A stretch of 64,000 bases of DNA from an uncultured Dorea sp. (GCA_900550865.1 URTM01000012.1:14206-78205); one strand, 5' to 3'. Positions 53,433 through 62,297 are shown, counted from the stretch's first letter. Translations and numbers: made by a program. Notes: generated from the letters alone by a model not told the origin.

Positions 53433-54309
53433 ATATCGGCTCCTCTCCTTCAAATTGAATGATTAATGGCATATGATTGACCCGTTCATTTTCCGGCGGA
53501 ATCTTCATATAATCACCATATACTTTTTTCAAGAATTTATCATTATTATTCGGAATGTTTATCTCTGTGTTTTCAAACGGAACTTTCTTCAACGGAAAGA
53601 TATCCTTCGCAGCAATCTTATCTTTCAAGCTTCCCACATATTCATAAGACGTTACATATCTTCCTTTCTCATCACTTTTATTATACTTTGTAGCATTGTC
53701 TACATATTTCTTATAAATCCAAGAAGGTTTTATCCTCAAAAGTTTCAATGCAGCATAAACCAACCGACATCCCAGACTCATAATCTCTCCTTTTATTCCG
53801 TCGTAGTCAATAATAGGATTCGGATTGCCGGATAGGAATAACAACTTTCCAAGTATATTTGCTTTTCTACTCTGTGCAACCTGTTTTTTTCTGTCCCGTG
53901 GCACATAGTCAAAAGGGAAGATGTCCATGAAAATGCACTGTTCACATTTTAAATTCTGTGTTACCTCTGACACAAATTTCGTATTTTTTCTTTGGATATG
54001 TGTTACAGTACAGCTATATCGTCCATCTATCTGCGGTGTCAGCAGATTATATTTATCAGACATCTCCTTTGAGAATATTTCCATGAATTTATCATAATCC
54101 ACTCTTAGCATCCCGACATCTATATCATCATCCCACGGAATAAATCCGGCATGTCTGACTGCACCGATGGCTGTGCCATATACCGCAAAATATGGTAGTT
54201 TATATTTCTCACATACTTGCGCAAAGTCATGTAGCATTTCCACCTGAACACCATGCAACTTTTTCAGAACTGTTTCATCGTATTGTTTTGACCTACTGTA
54301 TTTTTTCAC
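53419..54309 (-). CDS. licD: LicD family phosphocholine-type transferase
   Basis: The 296-residue protein has the LicD fold motif FAVYGTAIGAVRHAGFIPWD followed by DDID at about 60-63, then the usual downstream HIQRKNTKFV and MDIFPFDYVP segments. LicD enzymes transfer phosphocholine (or another phospho-alcohol) from the CDP-linked donor to sugars of teichoic acid or polysaccharide. The CDP-choline genes lie divergently 2.5 kb away, which makes phosphocholine the best guess. The GTG start at 54307-54309 overlaps the flippase stop, so licD and the flippase are co-translated, much like licD and tacF in pneumococci. Confidence 0.88.
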   Translation of the reverse strand: MKKYSRSKQYDETVLKKLHGVQVEMLHDFAQVCEKYKLPYFAVYGTAIGAVRHAGFIPWDDDIDVGMLRVDYDKFMEIFSKEMSDKYNLLTPQIDGRYSCTVTHIQRKNTKFVSEVTQNLKCEQCIFMDIFPFDYVPRDRKKQVAQSRKANILGKLLFLSGNPNPIIDYDGIKGEIMSLGCRLVYAALKLLRIKPSWIYKKYVDNATKYNKSDEKGRYVTSYEYVGSLKDKIAAKDIFPLKKVPFENTEINIPNNNDKFLKKVYGDYMKIPPENERVNHMPLIIQFEGEEPIYAEK

Positions 54310-55588
54310 TCTTTTTCCCTCTCTCTTTATGTGTTTCCATATAGAAACAAATTACAAATATCATTGCCGTTACTACCAAAAATATAAGCATCGCCGTGGT
54401 ATATCCCATGGACGCCCCAAACAATTTCCATTTATTCACAAATGGTTCTGCCACAACCTTTATGTATATCCATGACACAATATAAGAAACGATCAGAAGA
54501 TATTGCTTGCGGATAACGACCAATGCATTATCCAGAACCGCCGCAAATGTATAGCAGCATCCGCCGACAATAATCAGCAGCAACTGACTCTTATATTTAT
54601 CAAGGTTCATTCCATAAATAACAGAAAGCACCGGAATCCCCAAAATCGCACTTCCGATGATCAGCACAATTGCCATTCCAAACAGGCACAGCAAGATTCT
54701 TCCTAATATTTTAATGAACTCACGATATTTTTTATCTCCCCATACAATCGCCATCTGTGTAATCAACGGTCTGAACACAATATACGCCAATGACAATACA
54801 GATGCCGGCATAAAAAGAATATTAAATACCGTTTGTGCTCCCTGTTCAATCCTTCCATCCTGTATCGCCGTATCAATCACCATCTTAGGCGTATTCATAA
54901 TAGACATGATAATAAATGCATTTACAAACAATGGAAGGCCTTCTCGAGAAAGAGTAACGATCCATTTCACATTCTTTCCTAAATTCCCACTTAATCTCAG
55001 AGCCGCAACCCGTTTCTGATAGCTCACATCAAATGCGAAGAAACATATTACATATATGATTACAAGACTCCAGCAGGCATACAAAAGATTGTGTGTATTA
55101 ACCAATATCACACCAAACACAATACTTGAAAAGACAATTCTGTATGTAAGCGCCTTACCCGCCAGATCCAGTCTCTCTTTTTGCTGAAACCAGCCTTCAT
55201 ACACGTCAGCAATTGAATCCACAGCTCTATATACACAGACAATCATTACTATCTGCGCTTTATAATCTACGTACCCACACATTCTTATATAAACAGCACT
55301 ACTTATCAACATTGCCACAACTGTCAGGAACCTGAATACGCAATATTGTTTAAACTGAAACGTTTGCTTTACGTCCGTTGCCTGATATACTCTGATCTGA
55401 AATGTTCCAATTGTAACCATCAGCTGACTGATCGACCATGCGATACTGAAGATATCCGTATCTTCTTTGTTAAGCATTCTGGTTACCAGCATTAATGCAA
55501 CAACAGAAAGTAACGCATTTGCCATACTTCCCGTAATGTTCCATATATATATTTCCTTTTCTGTCGGTTGATTTTTTATCGATTGCAT
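54293..55588 (-). CDS. Wzx-like polysaccharide flippase (MATE/MVF superfamily)
   Basis: The 431-residue protein has about twelve hydrophobic helices, beginning IWNITGSMANALLSVVALML, and an FRPLITQMAIVWGDKKYREF loop typical of polysaccharide biosynthesis/export proteins. It would flip an undecaprenyl-linked repeat unit. Its position next to licD suggests it may act on phosphocholine-carrying units, as TacF does in pneumococci; that is inference from context only. Confidence 0.85.
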   Translation of the reverse strand: MQSIKNQPTEKEIYIWNITGSMANALLSVVALMLVTRMLNKEDTDIFSIAWSISQLMVTIGTFQIRVYQATDVKQTFQFKQYCVFRFLTVVAMLISSAVYIRMCGYVDYKAQIVMIVCVYRAVDSIADVYEGWFQQKERLDLAGKALTYRIVFSSIVFGVILVNTHNLLYACWSLVIIYVICFFAFDVSYQKRVAALRLSGNLGKNVKWIVTLSREGLPLFVNAFIIMSIMNTPKMVIDTAIQDGRIEQGAQTVFNILFMPASVLSLAYIVFRPLITQMAIVWGDKKYREFIKILGRILLCLFGMAIVLIIGSAILGIPVLSVIYGMNLDKYKSQLLLIIVGGCCYTFAAVLDNALVVIRKQYLLIVSYIVSWIYIKVVAEPFVNKWKLFGASMGYTTAMLIFLVVTAMIFVICFYMETHKERGKKSEKIQ

Positions 55589-55606
55589 TCTTTCTTCTCC
55601 ATTATT

Positions 55607-56674
55607 TTATTCCACACAAAATCTTGCGGCAACTCGTTTCACACAGTCAAACAACTTACTTCGGATCAAATCCATCAAACTGCAAATCACATATACAGCT
55701 GGCACTACTATAATTAATTTAACTAATGCCCATTTATACACACCACTTTTCAGTTCATCTTCAAACAAATGCGCTACTACTTCATTCCGGATCAAACCAT
55801 TATCATGAATCAGATACACTCCTAATGTCACACCTGATAAAATCGTGATCACCTGTTTAAGCTTTGTACTGTCAACTCTGATATTTACAAAAAATATCAA
55901 CAGCGCAATACTTCCAAGAACAATTGTCGGAGATGTATACTCAACCAACACATTTGCATTCTCTGTATTGCCAACTTTTTCCATTATAATCTTACTCAAA
56001 AATGTAAGAAGCACCATGCATCCAAAAACTGACAAAGACAATCTTTTCTTAACTGCATGGTAATTGAAATATTTACGTATATATGCCCCAAACAGGTACA
56101 TGATACATAACCACAAGGATGAATATCCTCGATTCACATTAAAAGGATCCGGATAGTATGAACCCTGCAACAAATAACTGACCAGAGTCGGTAGAGCAAT
56201 ATATATTGCAAATATTCCAATCAGCATGCGCTTATATATTCTCTGGTCAATATAGTCCATCGCCAACCGTATCATCGGTATCAGACACATCATTCCAAAA
56301 TAAGCTGTAACATACCAGTTTTTTCCTGATGTAACAGGAAAAAATGAATAAATCCACTCTTCTCTTGAAATCGTTCCATGTAACACTGTACAGTCCATAA
56401 CAATCGTAATCATTAAACTATAAAACATAACTTGTAACCACAATTCCATGAGCTTACGAATGTTACACCGTGCAGTCAGAAAGCCACTTGCCAATGCATA
56501 ACAATTCACTGCTCCATAACATGCGATTTCAATTAACCATGCTACCTGATAGCATCGAGACATGGGCGGCATATCATCCAGTACACCTCCATGACCTAGC
56601 ATATGTAATGTTACAATCATAAGCATAGATACAATCTTCAACAAATCTATTCCTATATTCCTCTCGGTCTGCAT
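55607..56674 (-). CDS. Acyltransferase 3 family membrane protein
   Basis: The 355-residue protein has about ten hydrophobic helices and the family start ERNIGIDLLKIVSMLMIVTLHMLGHGG, with His in TLHMLGHGG as the likely catalytic region. OafA/WecH-like members add acetyl or succinyl groups to surface glycans. It is the first gene of the long minus-strand operon, 35 bp downstream of a TGATATAAT promoter. Confidence 0.88.
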   Translation of the reverse strand: MQTERNIGIDLLKIVSMLMIVTLHMLGHGGVLDDMPPMSRCYQVAWLIEIACYGAVNCYALASGFLTARCNIRKLMELWLQVMFYSLMITIVMDCTVLHGTISREEWIYSFFPVTSGKNWYVTAYFGMMCLIPMIRLAMDYIDQRIYKRMLIGIFAIYIALPTLVSYLLQGSYYPDPFNVNRGYSSLWLCIMYLFGAYIRKYFNYHAVKKRLSLSVFGCMVLLTFLSKIIMEKVGNTENANVLVEYTSPTIVLGSIALLIFFVNIRVDSTKLKQVITILSGVTLGVYLIHDNGLIRNEVVAHLFEDELKSGVYKWALVKLIIVVPAVYVICSLMDLIRSKLFDCVKRVAARFCVE

Positions 56675-56708
56675 TCATTACTCTCCTACTCATTACTCAT
56701 ACCGATTG

Positions 56709-56717
56709 ATTATATCA
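56709..56717 (-). promoter_or_regulatory. Extended -10 promoter of the polysaccharide operon
   Basis: On the minus strand TGATATAAT (-10 at 56709-56714) lies about 35 bp before the acyltransferase ATG, with a weak -35. No other promoter is evident until 39.1 kb, so it may drive roughly 17 kb. It diverges from the choline-operon promoter at 56786. Confidence 0.6.
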
Positions 56718-56785
56718 TATCTTGTATTTCTTTACCAGAGCGAACACCAAAACCTGGCAAAAACCATTTAGAGTTACATTTCTTA

Positions 56786-56814
56786 TTGACACATGCCTTT
56801 CCAAACTGTATAAT
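56786..56814 (+). promoter_or_regulatory. Perfect consensus sigma-A promoter of the choline operon
   Basis: TTGACA (56786-56791) and TATAAT (56809-56814) are separated by exactly 17 bp. The predicted start is about 56821, giving a leader of about 30 nt before the licCA fusion. A fully consensus promoter next to a gene with a DNA-binding domain suggests high potential output that is held down by a repressor. Confidence 0.92.
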
Positions 56815-56851
56815 ACCCATATGTTCATAAAATTATAAGGTGGTGCAGTAC

Positions 56852-58618
56852 ATGAACACACAAGAGTGTGATATTTTGAACTTAATATTATCCAATACAT
56901 ATACAAATCAAAGAACACTGGCAGAGGACTCCGGTCATTCCCTTGGAATTGTCAATCGTTCTATCAAGACATTGATTGCCGAAGGTTATCTGGACGAATC
57001 CATCCAGCCAACGCCGAAAGCCCTCCGGGAACTCACAGAGGCTTCCCCAAAAAGAGCCATTATTCTCGCTGCCGGCTTCGGGATGCGGATGGTTCCGATT
57101 AATACAGAAGCACCAAAGGGGCTTCTTGAGGTACACGGCGAACCATTGATCGAGCGTCAGATTCGGCAGCTACATGCTGCCGGCATTCACGAAATCTACA
57201 TCGTCGTCGGCTTCATGAAAGAACAATACGAATATCTCATGGATGATTACAGTGTAGAGCTGATCGTGAATCCGGACTATGCGGAAAAGAATAATCTCCA
57301 CTCTCTGTATCTTGCGAGAGAACATTTGTCGAATGCATATGTGATTCCATGCGATATCTGGTGTGATCAAAGTCCATTCCGCAGGCACGAACTTTATTCC
57401 TGGTACATGGTCAGTGATCTGGTAGATAACGACAGTTCGGTCCGTGTAAACCGTAAGCTGGAACTGACTACGATCTCTGCTTCTTCCGGGGGCAACTCGA
57501 TGGTCGGCATCAGTTATCTTCTCCGTAAAGACGCAAGAATCATTCAGGAACGACTGGAAAGATATGACAAAGATCCGGCATATAATGATAAATTCTGGGA
57601 AGAAACCCTGTACGAAAAAGGCAAAATGATCGTTCCTGCCAAAGTCGTACATGCCGCTAATATCGTAGAAATCAATACATTTGAACAGCTCCGGGAATTG
57701 GACAGCAATTCCAATCATTTGCAGTCTGATGTTCTTGAAATTGCTGCCGAAGCACTACACACACAACTGGAAGACATCTCGAATATCACGGTTCTGAAAA
57801 AAGGTATGACCAACCGTTCTTTCCTGTTTGACTGCAATGGATGCAAGCATATCATGCGTATTCCCGGCGAGGGAACCGATCAGCTCATCAATCGCCGCGA
57901 AGAAGCACAGGTATACCAGATCATCCGTGATAAGCACTTATGTGATCACATCGAATACATCAATCCGGAAAACGGATACAAAATTACTCGTTTTCTGGAT
58001 CACGCCCGTGTATGTGATCCACACAACTTAGACGATATTCAAAAATGTATGCATCGTCTGAGACAGTTTCATGAGATGAAATTAAAGGTGGATCACCGTT
58101 TTGACCTGTTTGGCCAGATCGATTTTTATGAAAAACTATGGAACGGGCGCAGTTCCGCATATCGGGATTATCAGAAGACAAAAGAGAATGTATTTTCACT
58201 GCGATCTTATACAGAGCGATACAAATCAGAAGATGTTCTCACCCATATAGATGCCGTCCCTGATAATTTCTTATTCACGACAGATACCGACGGTAACGAA
58301 GATATCCGCCTGATCGACTGGGAATATGCCGGAATGCAGGATCCCCATCTGGACATCGCCATGTTCTGTATCTATTCACTTTATAACAAGGAGCAGGTGG
58401 ATCAGCTGATCTCTCTGTATTTTTCAGAAGGATGTCCAGACGCTATCCGTATCAAGATCTATTGTTACATTGCCTCTGCTGGACTTCTCTGGAGCAACTG
58501 GTGCGAGTATAAAAGACATCTCGGTGTCGATTTCGGCGAATATTCCTTGCGTCAGTACCGATACGCCAAAGAATATTACCGCATTGTACAAAACGAATTA
58601 AACAACATTACCAAATAA
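56852..58618 (+). CDS. Winged-helix / LicC-like nucleotidyltransferase / LicA-like choline kinase fusion
   Basis: The product is 588 residues from the ATG at 56852 behind AAGGTGG. It has three domains: a winged-helix HTH (1-62, TLAEDSGHSLGIVNRSIKTL), a NTP-transferase (67-285, AIILAAGFGMRMVPINTEAP, EIYIVVGFMKEQYEYL) and a choline/ethanolamine kinase (310-588) with HIDAVPDN at 465-472 and IDWEYA at 488-493. The kinase phosphorylates choline and the middle domain should make CDP-choline. Its active site differs from true LicC: PCD in place of D-x-D and FWEE in place of YWD. The HTH suggests autoregulation of the consensus promoter just upstream (inference). Confidence 0.9.
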   Translation: MNTQECDILNLILSNTYTNQRTLAEDSGHSLGIVNRSIKTLIAEGYLDESIQPTPKALRELTEASPKRAIILAAGFGMRMVPINTEAPKGLLEVHGEPLIERQIRQLHAAGIHEIYIVVGFMKEQYEYLMDDYSVELIVNPDYAEKNNLHSLYLAREHLSNAYVIPCDIWCDQSPFRRHELYSWYMVSDLVDNDSSVRVNRKLELTTISASSGGNSMVGISYLLRKDARIIQERLERYDKDPAYNDKFWEETLYEKGKMIVPAKVVHAANIVEINTFEQLRELDSNSNHLQSDVLEIAAEALHTQLEDISNITVLKKGMTNRSFLFDCNGCKHIMRIPGEGTDQLINRREEAQVYQIIRDKHLCDHIEYINPENGYKITRFLDHARVCDPHNLDDIQKCMHRLRQFHEMKLKVDHRFDLFGQIDFYEKLWNGRSSAYRDYQKTKENVFSLRSYTERYKSEDVLTHIDAVPDNFLFTTDTDGNEDIRLIDWEYAGMQDPHLDIAMFCIYSLYNKEQVDQLISLYFSEGCPDAIRIKIYCYIASAGLLWSNWCEYKRHLGVDFGEYSLRQYRYAKEYYRIVQNELNNITK

Positions 58619-58645
58619 AACATTCAAGCTAAGGAGCATCAAATC

Positions 58646-59365
58646 ATGCACACTGTAAAAAGAGCAATTATCATGGCTGCCGGATTCGGTTCCAGAATGC
58701 AGCCTGTCACATTAACAACCCCAAAACCTCTCGTCAAGGTAAACGGGATGCGTATGATCGATACGGTAATTCAGGGATTACATCACAATGGTATTCAGGA
58801 AATCTACATCGTTGCAGGATATCTGAAAGAACAGTTCTATGCATTGGAAACACAGTATCCCGGTGTGAAGATCATCGAGAACCCTTATTATGACACCTGT
58901 AATAACATCTCTTCTCTTTATGTTGCACGCGAGCATCTGGAAGATGTAATGATTCTCGATGGAGATCAGATAATCTACAATGACAAGATTCTGGATCCTT
59001 CCTTCGAACGTTCCGGTTATAACTGCGTCTGGACCGATTCGCAGACCGATGAGTGGCTCATGACTGTCAAAGACGGAGTCGTAACCTCCTGCAGCCGGAC
59101 CGGCGGAACAGGTGGCTGGCAGCTCTACAGCATCTCACGCTGGTCCGTCGAAGACGGCAGAAAACTAAAACAACATCTGGAAATTGAATTTGAGCAAAAC
59201 AAAAACCGTCAGATCTACTGGGATGATATTGCCATGTTCTGTTATCCGGGAGAATACCATCTGGGAATCTATCCGATGAAGAAAAACGATATTATAGAAA
59301 TTGACAATCTAAGCGAGCTGGCCGCTCTGGATTCCAGCTACCAACAATATATGGAGGCGCAATAA
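58646..59365 (+). CDS. licC: CTP:phosphocholine cytidylyltransferase
   Basis: The 239-residue nucleotidyltransferase has RAIIMAAGFGSRMQPVTLTT, PLVKVNGMRMIDTVIQGL, the metal motif LDGD at 104-107 and YWDD at 191-194, matching the two catalytic Asp positions of pneumococcal LicC. It converts phosphocholine and CTP to CDP-choline, the donor for LicD. It is 27 bp after the fusion gene, behind AAGGAGC, and its stop is followed at once by the transporter gene. Confidence 0.88.
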   Translation: MHTVKRAIIMAAGFGSRMQPVTLTTPKPLVKVNGMRMIDTVIQGLHHNGIQEIYIVAGYLKEQFYALETQYPGVKIIENPYYDTCNNISSLYVAREHLEDVMILDGDQIIYNDKILDPSFERSGYNCVWTDSQTDEWLMTVKDGVVTSCSRTGGTGGWQLYSISRWSVEDGRKLKQHLEIEFEQNKNRQIYWDDIAMFCYPGEYHLGIYPMKKNDIIEIDNLSELAALDSSYQQYMEAQ

Positions 59366-59366
59366 T

Positions 59367-60896
59367 ATGAACACAAAAAAATCACAAGGAAAAATAGACT
59401 GGATGATCACACTGCTTCCGCTAGGCATCGTCATCGCACTTTGCATCCTCTTCTTCTTCCTGCCAAAACAATCCAATGCAGTATTAAGCCAGATCCGGTT
59501 CTTCTTCGGCGACACTTTCGGCACTTACTATCTGGTCATCGGTCTTGGAATCTTTATCCTCTCCCTGTACATAGCCGGTTCCAGATATGGTAACATCGTT
59601 CTCGGCGAACCCGACGAAAAGCCAAAGTATTCTTTCTTTGCATGGGGATCTATGATGTTCACCTGTGGACTTGCAGCTGACATCTTATTCTACTCATTCT
59701 CCGAATGGGTACTCTATGCTACCGATCCGCATATCAAAGAAATGGGAAGTATCCAGGACTGGGCCGGTGTATATCCGCTCTTCCACTGGAGCTTTATCCC
59801 TTGGGGATTCTATCTGGTGCTGGCAGTCGCTTTCGGTTTCATGCTTCATGTCAGAAAAAGAAATCGCCAGAAATACTCCGAAGCCTGCCGTCCGCTCCTC
59901 GGGAAACACACCGATGGCTTAGCCGGACGTATCATCGATCTGTTGGCAGTATTCGCACTGCTTGCCGGTACCGCAACTACATTCAGCGTAGCCACTCCAC
60001 TGATGGCAACCATCATCGGCGAGCTCTTTCACATTGCAGTCAGCAGAACCGTTATCAATATTATCATTCTTCTGATTACATGCGCCGTATATACTTATTC
60101 CTTACTGCACGGATTCAAGGGAATCAGCAAATTAGCCAATATCTGCATCTATATGTTCTTTGGTCTGATCGCATTCGTATTATTATTCGGTGGTGAGACC
60201 CGCTACATTATCGAGACAGGATTCTCTTCTCTCGGCCGGATGATGCAGAACTTTATCGATCTGTCCACCTTCACAGACCCGTTGCGTACTTCTAATTTTC
60301 CGCAGAACTGGACGATCTATTACTGGGCTTACTGGATGGTATGGTGTGTTGCAGCCCCATTCTTTATCGGAAGTATCTCACGCGGAAGAACCGTACGTCA
60401 GACTATTCTTGGCGGATACGTATTTGGTGTAGGTTCTACATTGACAAGCTTTATCGTCCTTGGAAATTATTCTATGGGAATGCAGGTAACTGAAAAAGCA
60501 GATTTCATTAAGCAGTATCTCGATAACGGTGATCTGTATGGCATGATCGTAAGTATCATCAAGACCTTGCCTTGCGCTCCGGTTATCATGGTCGTCGTAT
60601 TGCTCACAATGATCGCTTTCTACGCCACCTCCTTTGATTCTATCGCATTAACCGCTTCCTGCTATAGCTATCACACTCTGGAAGACGGGGAACAGCCAAA
60701 CAGAGGAATTCAGCTTATGTGGTGTATCCTGCTTATCTTACTTCCGATCGCACTGTTATTTGCTGAAAGTTCTATGAGCAATCTGCAATCGGTCAGCATC
60801 GTCGCAGCCTTTCCGATTGGTGCCGTCATCGTAATGATAGCACTCAGTTTTCTGAAAGATGCAAAAAAATATTTGCAGGAAATGAAAAACGAATAA
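59367..60896 (+). CDS. BCCT family choline/betaine/carnitine transporter
   Basis: The 509-residue protein has twelve hydrophobic helices and the BCCT marker region SFFAWGSMMFTCGLAADILF and SEWVLYATDPH, followed by FHWSFIPWGFYLVLAVAFGF. BCCT carriers import choline, betaine or carnitine using ion gradients. In an operon with choline kinase and LicC, choline is the likely substrate, replacing the LicB permease of Haemophilus and pneumococcus. Its ribosome binding site GGAGG is inside the last codons of licC. Confidence 0.93.
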   Translation: MNTKKSQGKIDWMITLLPLGIVIALCILFFFLPKQSNAVLSQIRFFFGDTFGTYYLVIGLGIFILSLYIAGSRYGNIVLGEPDEKPKYSFFAWGSMMFTCGLAADILFYSFSEWVLYATDPHIKEMGSIQDWAGVYPLFHWSFIPWGFYLVLAVAFGFMLHVRKRNRQKYSEACRPLLGKHTDGLAGRIIDLLAVFALLAGTATTFSVATPLMATIIGELFHIAVSRTVINIIILLITCAVYTYSLLHGFKGISKLANICIYMFFGLIAFVLLFGGETRYIIETGFSSLGRMMQNFIDLSTFTDPLRTSNFPQNWTIYYWAYWMVWCVAAPFFIGSISRGRTVRQTILGGYVFGVGSTLTSFIVLGNYSMGMQVTEKADFIKQYLDNGDLYGMIVSIIKTLPCAPVIMVVVLLTMIAFYATSFDSIALTASCYSYHTLEDGEQPNRGIQLMWCILLILLPIALLFAESSMSNLQSVSIVAAFPIGAVIVMIALSFLKDAKKYLQEMKNE

Positions 60897-60902
60897 AAAT
60901 AT

Positions 60903-60965
60903 AAAAAGAACAGAGGCCGGGATTACAGCCATACAACTGCCGTTTCCCATCTCTGTTCTTTTTTT
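60903..60965 (+). terminator. Terminator of the choline operon
   Basis: AAAAAGAACAGAG (60903-60915) pairs with CTCTGTTCTTTTT (60951-60963) over 13 bp, with a T tract on the plus strand. It starts a few bases after the transporter stop and can also end transcripts from the convergent esterase remnant. Confidence 0.9.
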
Positions 60966-60969
60966 CGCT

Positions 60970-62297
60970 CTAAGGAGCCCAGATCCCCCGTTCGTCTACA
61001 TAATATCGATTATAATCTACCCATTCCGAGACAGCCATCGCACCGCTTGACTTCAGGTAGCATACGCCTTGAATCCACATATCGTGATCCATTGCACCGC
61101 TCACCTCGAAGAAATATCAGCTACCACCTATCTTCTGCCAGCCACGCTGTATCTCTCCTTTTTCATCGAAATAATACCAGGCATTACCAATATAGCCCCA
61201 TCCTGTTGTCACACGCCCGTTCGAGTCGAAATAATAATAGGTTCCGTCCAGCAGGCCCCATTCACTTTCAGTCTTTACATATTCCGTAGCAATTCCATAA
61301 AAAGAAAAATCCGCCACCACTGCCGCTGAATCAGACATCGTAGAATACACATTTGTATTCGGAAGACACGCTCTCATTCTCGTATTAAACCATGATGACG
61401 GCCCAGTCATAACGGCTGTTTTCGGATTTAGAGGAGTCAGGAAATCCGATGGATTATTATAATCTATCCCATGATGTGGCAATTTTAACAAATCAATCTT
61501 TACTCTCTTTACCTGTTCGGCAATCTTCTCCGTATCTCCGTCTACCGGATCCAGGTCCGATGTAAGCAATGCATTTCTTCCATATGCATTGACCCTCACC
61601 ACCAGTGAGTTATCATTCTCATTCGTAACCGGAATGATATTTCCATCCGCATCTCTTTTTCTCTCGTAGTTCATAATGCTGATGTTCATATTTCCCATTC
61701 GGAATCTGCGATAACCGCCATTCTCTTCGAGATCCAGATCTGTGATGATCTTTACATGGTGGTCCTACGCTGCCTGTATGATTCTGTCATAGACATACTG
61801 ATTATCCCACAGTGTATCCTCATCCGCATCCTCACAGTAATATGGATCTGTCACATCCTTCCCATGTGCCGCCAACTGATACGAATCATCATATTCTGCA
61901 ATATACAGGCAATCCACCGGAAAATGTTCTATAATCTCATCTCCACTTCCGATGTGATCACTGTGCGCATGCGTTGCAATGTAAAAATCCAGCTTTTCCA
62001 CACCAAGTTGTTTCAAATAGTGGACGATCGCTCATATTCTTCATTCGTGGTAATTCCATATCGATATGGATATTTACTTCCCGTAGAACCACTCGGATAA
62101 TCCCAGTCTTCTCCGGAGTCAACCATTCCGAAATGACCGTTACTCTCCAGCAAAATGGCATCCGATGCCCCGTATAGTGATATAAAATGAATTCTTGTTG
62201 TATTGCCAGATGCCGCATAGGTATCTATGTGTAGAAAGAATAGTGTCCATACAAAAAGCAGCATGATTCTGACAGCTTTTTTGCGAATACTTTTCAC
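60970..62297 (-). pseudogene. Decayed Pce/CbpE-like phosphorylcholine esterase with choline-binding repeats
   Basis: Three aligned pieces of one gene are visible. Codon 1 is at 62297 and a signal peptide covers residues 1-29. An MBL-fold enzyme follows with IHFISLYGASDAILLESNGH, MVDSGEDWDYPSGS and the metal motif THAHSDHIG. C-terminal choline-binding repeats follow (TYYYFDSNGRVTTGWGYIG, AWYYFDEKGEIQRGWQKIGG). One base is missing near 62027-62032; restoring it joins RIVHYLKQLGVEKLDF to the rest. An in-frame TAG lies at 61765-61767 and a TGA at 61117-61119, where the repeat pattern demands Trp. The frame then runs to TAG at 60970. Order and motifs match pneumococcal Pce, which removes phosphocholine from teichoic acid. 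Confidence 0.85.

Noticed and set aside
60970..62297. Three separate small genes in place of the esterase pseudogene
   Set aside because: The pieces are collinear parts of one MBL-plus-choline-binding protein; the gaps are explained by one missing base and two nonsense codons.
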